Source of the DNA: Dendrosporobacter quercicolus
GTDB taxonomy: Bacteria; Bacillota; Negativicutes; DSM-1736; Dendrosporobacteraceae
Length of the DNA: 64,000 bases
Reading direction: 5' to 3'
NCBI RefSeq assembly: GCF_900104455.1
Contig: NZ_FNHB01000002.1
Coordinates: 186,001-250,000, forward strand
The position numbers and the translations under genes were made by a program. The first letter of the stretch is position 1. Each line of letters starts with the position of its first letter. The notes below the pieces were generated by a model. It had not been told where the DNA came from and made no database searches. It saw nothing but the letters and a program-made list of their open reading frames with translations. Positions 63,718-64,000 of this stretch are shown here, one piece after another.

Positions 63718-64000
63718 TTATTTGCTCTGATACTGACTGCAGGATTTGATGATTAAGTCGATTGCCCGTCGAATATCGGGTGTCAGTTTTTTAATTTTTT
63801 CATCATAGGAGTGCGGGTTGGCCTGATCCAGCGTACGAGTATCGGTATTGCCCACCAGCCAGTCGACGGAAACATTGGAGACTCTGGCAATGGTTTTCAT
63901 TAATTCGCTGTTTGGTTCTCCCGAGCCGCGCAGCCAGCCTTTTAACTGGTTCTTAGTCGCACCAAACAAACCGGCGAAATCTTCCTGCGTAGTCCGGTAA
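63718..64000 (-). CDS. Xre-family helix-turn-helix regulator, 5' end outside the window
   Basis: The minus-strand frame is open to the window edge, reading TTQEDFAGLFGATKNQLKGW then LRGSGEPNSELMKTIARVSN and VSVDWLVGNTD. This is the recognition-helix half of a phage-repressor-type HTH. A short acidic/basic tail of ~35 residues follows. The start codon lies beyond 64000. The small size suggests a single-domain regulator. Target genes are unknown. Confidence 0.8.
   Translation of the reverse strand, partial: YRTTQEDFAGLFGATKNQLKGWLRGSGEPNSELMKTIARVSNVSVDWLVGNTDTRTLDQANPHSYDEKIKKLTPDIRRAIDLIIKSCSQYQSK

Overview
The window looks like the chromosome of an anaerobic, spore-forming diderm Firmicute of the Sporomusaceae/Negativicutes type. 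This is an inference. It rests on strong Shine-Dalgarno sites, a Bacillus-type LexA box, a Selenomonas-type lysine/ornithine decarboxylase, a DUF3793 protein, an electron-confurcating Etf/lactate dehydrogenase set, an IorAB 2-oxoacid oxidoreductase and a compact [FeFe]-hydrogenase. Nearly all of it is coding. Accessory signatures are limited to two short terminal-inverted-repeat elements, an integrase stub beside tRNA genes, a duplicated binding-protein gene, and a few decayed remnants.

Layout. 1-4.2 kb: Fur-box DUF3793 gene, an OmpR-type two-component pair and a DUF1624 membrane protein. 4.4-9.1 kb: etfB-etfA-lctD (lactate oxidation) and a LysR regulator. 9.1-12.2 kb: a four-gene polar amino acid ABC importer. 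12.3-15.1 kb: a small Cys/Arg/Pro-rich protein and a divergent LysR/MFS pair. 15.2-29.9 kb: a nicotinate fermentation cluster, with 6-hydroxynicotinate reductase, an ApbE-like UPF0280 protein, DUF1185, an MFS transporter, a soluble chemoreceptor-like protein, a second MFS transporter, enamidase, 2-(hydroxymethyl)glutarate dehydrogenase, a serine-dehydratase-like dehydratase, a three-subunit molybdenum hydroxylase and an HD protein. 30.0-31.8 kb: tRNA-Gln and tRNA-Lys, an integrase remnant, a secreted protein and an SOS-type small gene. 31.9-36.7 kb: two near-identical Bug-type binding lipoproteins around a secreted protein, then a DHA2 exporter. 37.0-41.4 kb: iorA-iorB-ptb-buk. 41.5-44.9 kb: a degenerate ~43-bp tandem repeat tract, a CCA-adding enzyme and lysine/ornithine decarboxylase. 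44.9-47.6 kb: a DnaA-box cluster, then a CpaE-like receiver-ATPase and a DegS-like kinase. 48.0-55.1 kb: a sugar-sensing trio (YesM kinase, RbsB-like lipoprotein, YesN regulator), a sugar symporter and a Hyi-like isomerase. 55.3-64 kb: a stand-alone [FeFe]-hydrogenase, an ACT-PAS-sigma54 activator, alanine dehydrogenase with a sigma54 promoter and a 50-bp perfect palindrome, an APC permease fused to a periplasmic binding domain, a sodium symporter and a partial Xre regulator.

How the genes work together. The nicotinate cluster covers nicotinate to 2-methyleneglutarate. The B12 mutase and later steps known from Eubacterium barkeri are absent here. Lactate oxidation, 2-oxoacid oxidation with kinase-coupled ATP formation, alanine deamination and hydrogenase chemistry all point to fermentation of organic and amino acids. 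The most unusual items are the APC-permease/binding-protein fusion, the proposed flavin-transferase partner of 6-hydroxynicotinate reductase, the 43-bp repeat tract, the sigma54/palindrome control region of ald, and the paired promoters flanking the DUF1624 gene.
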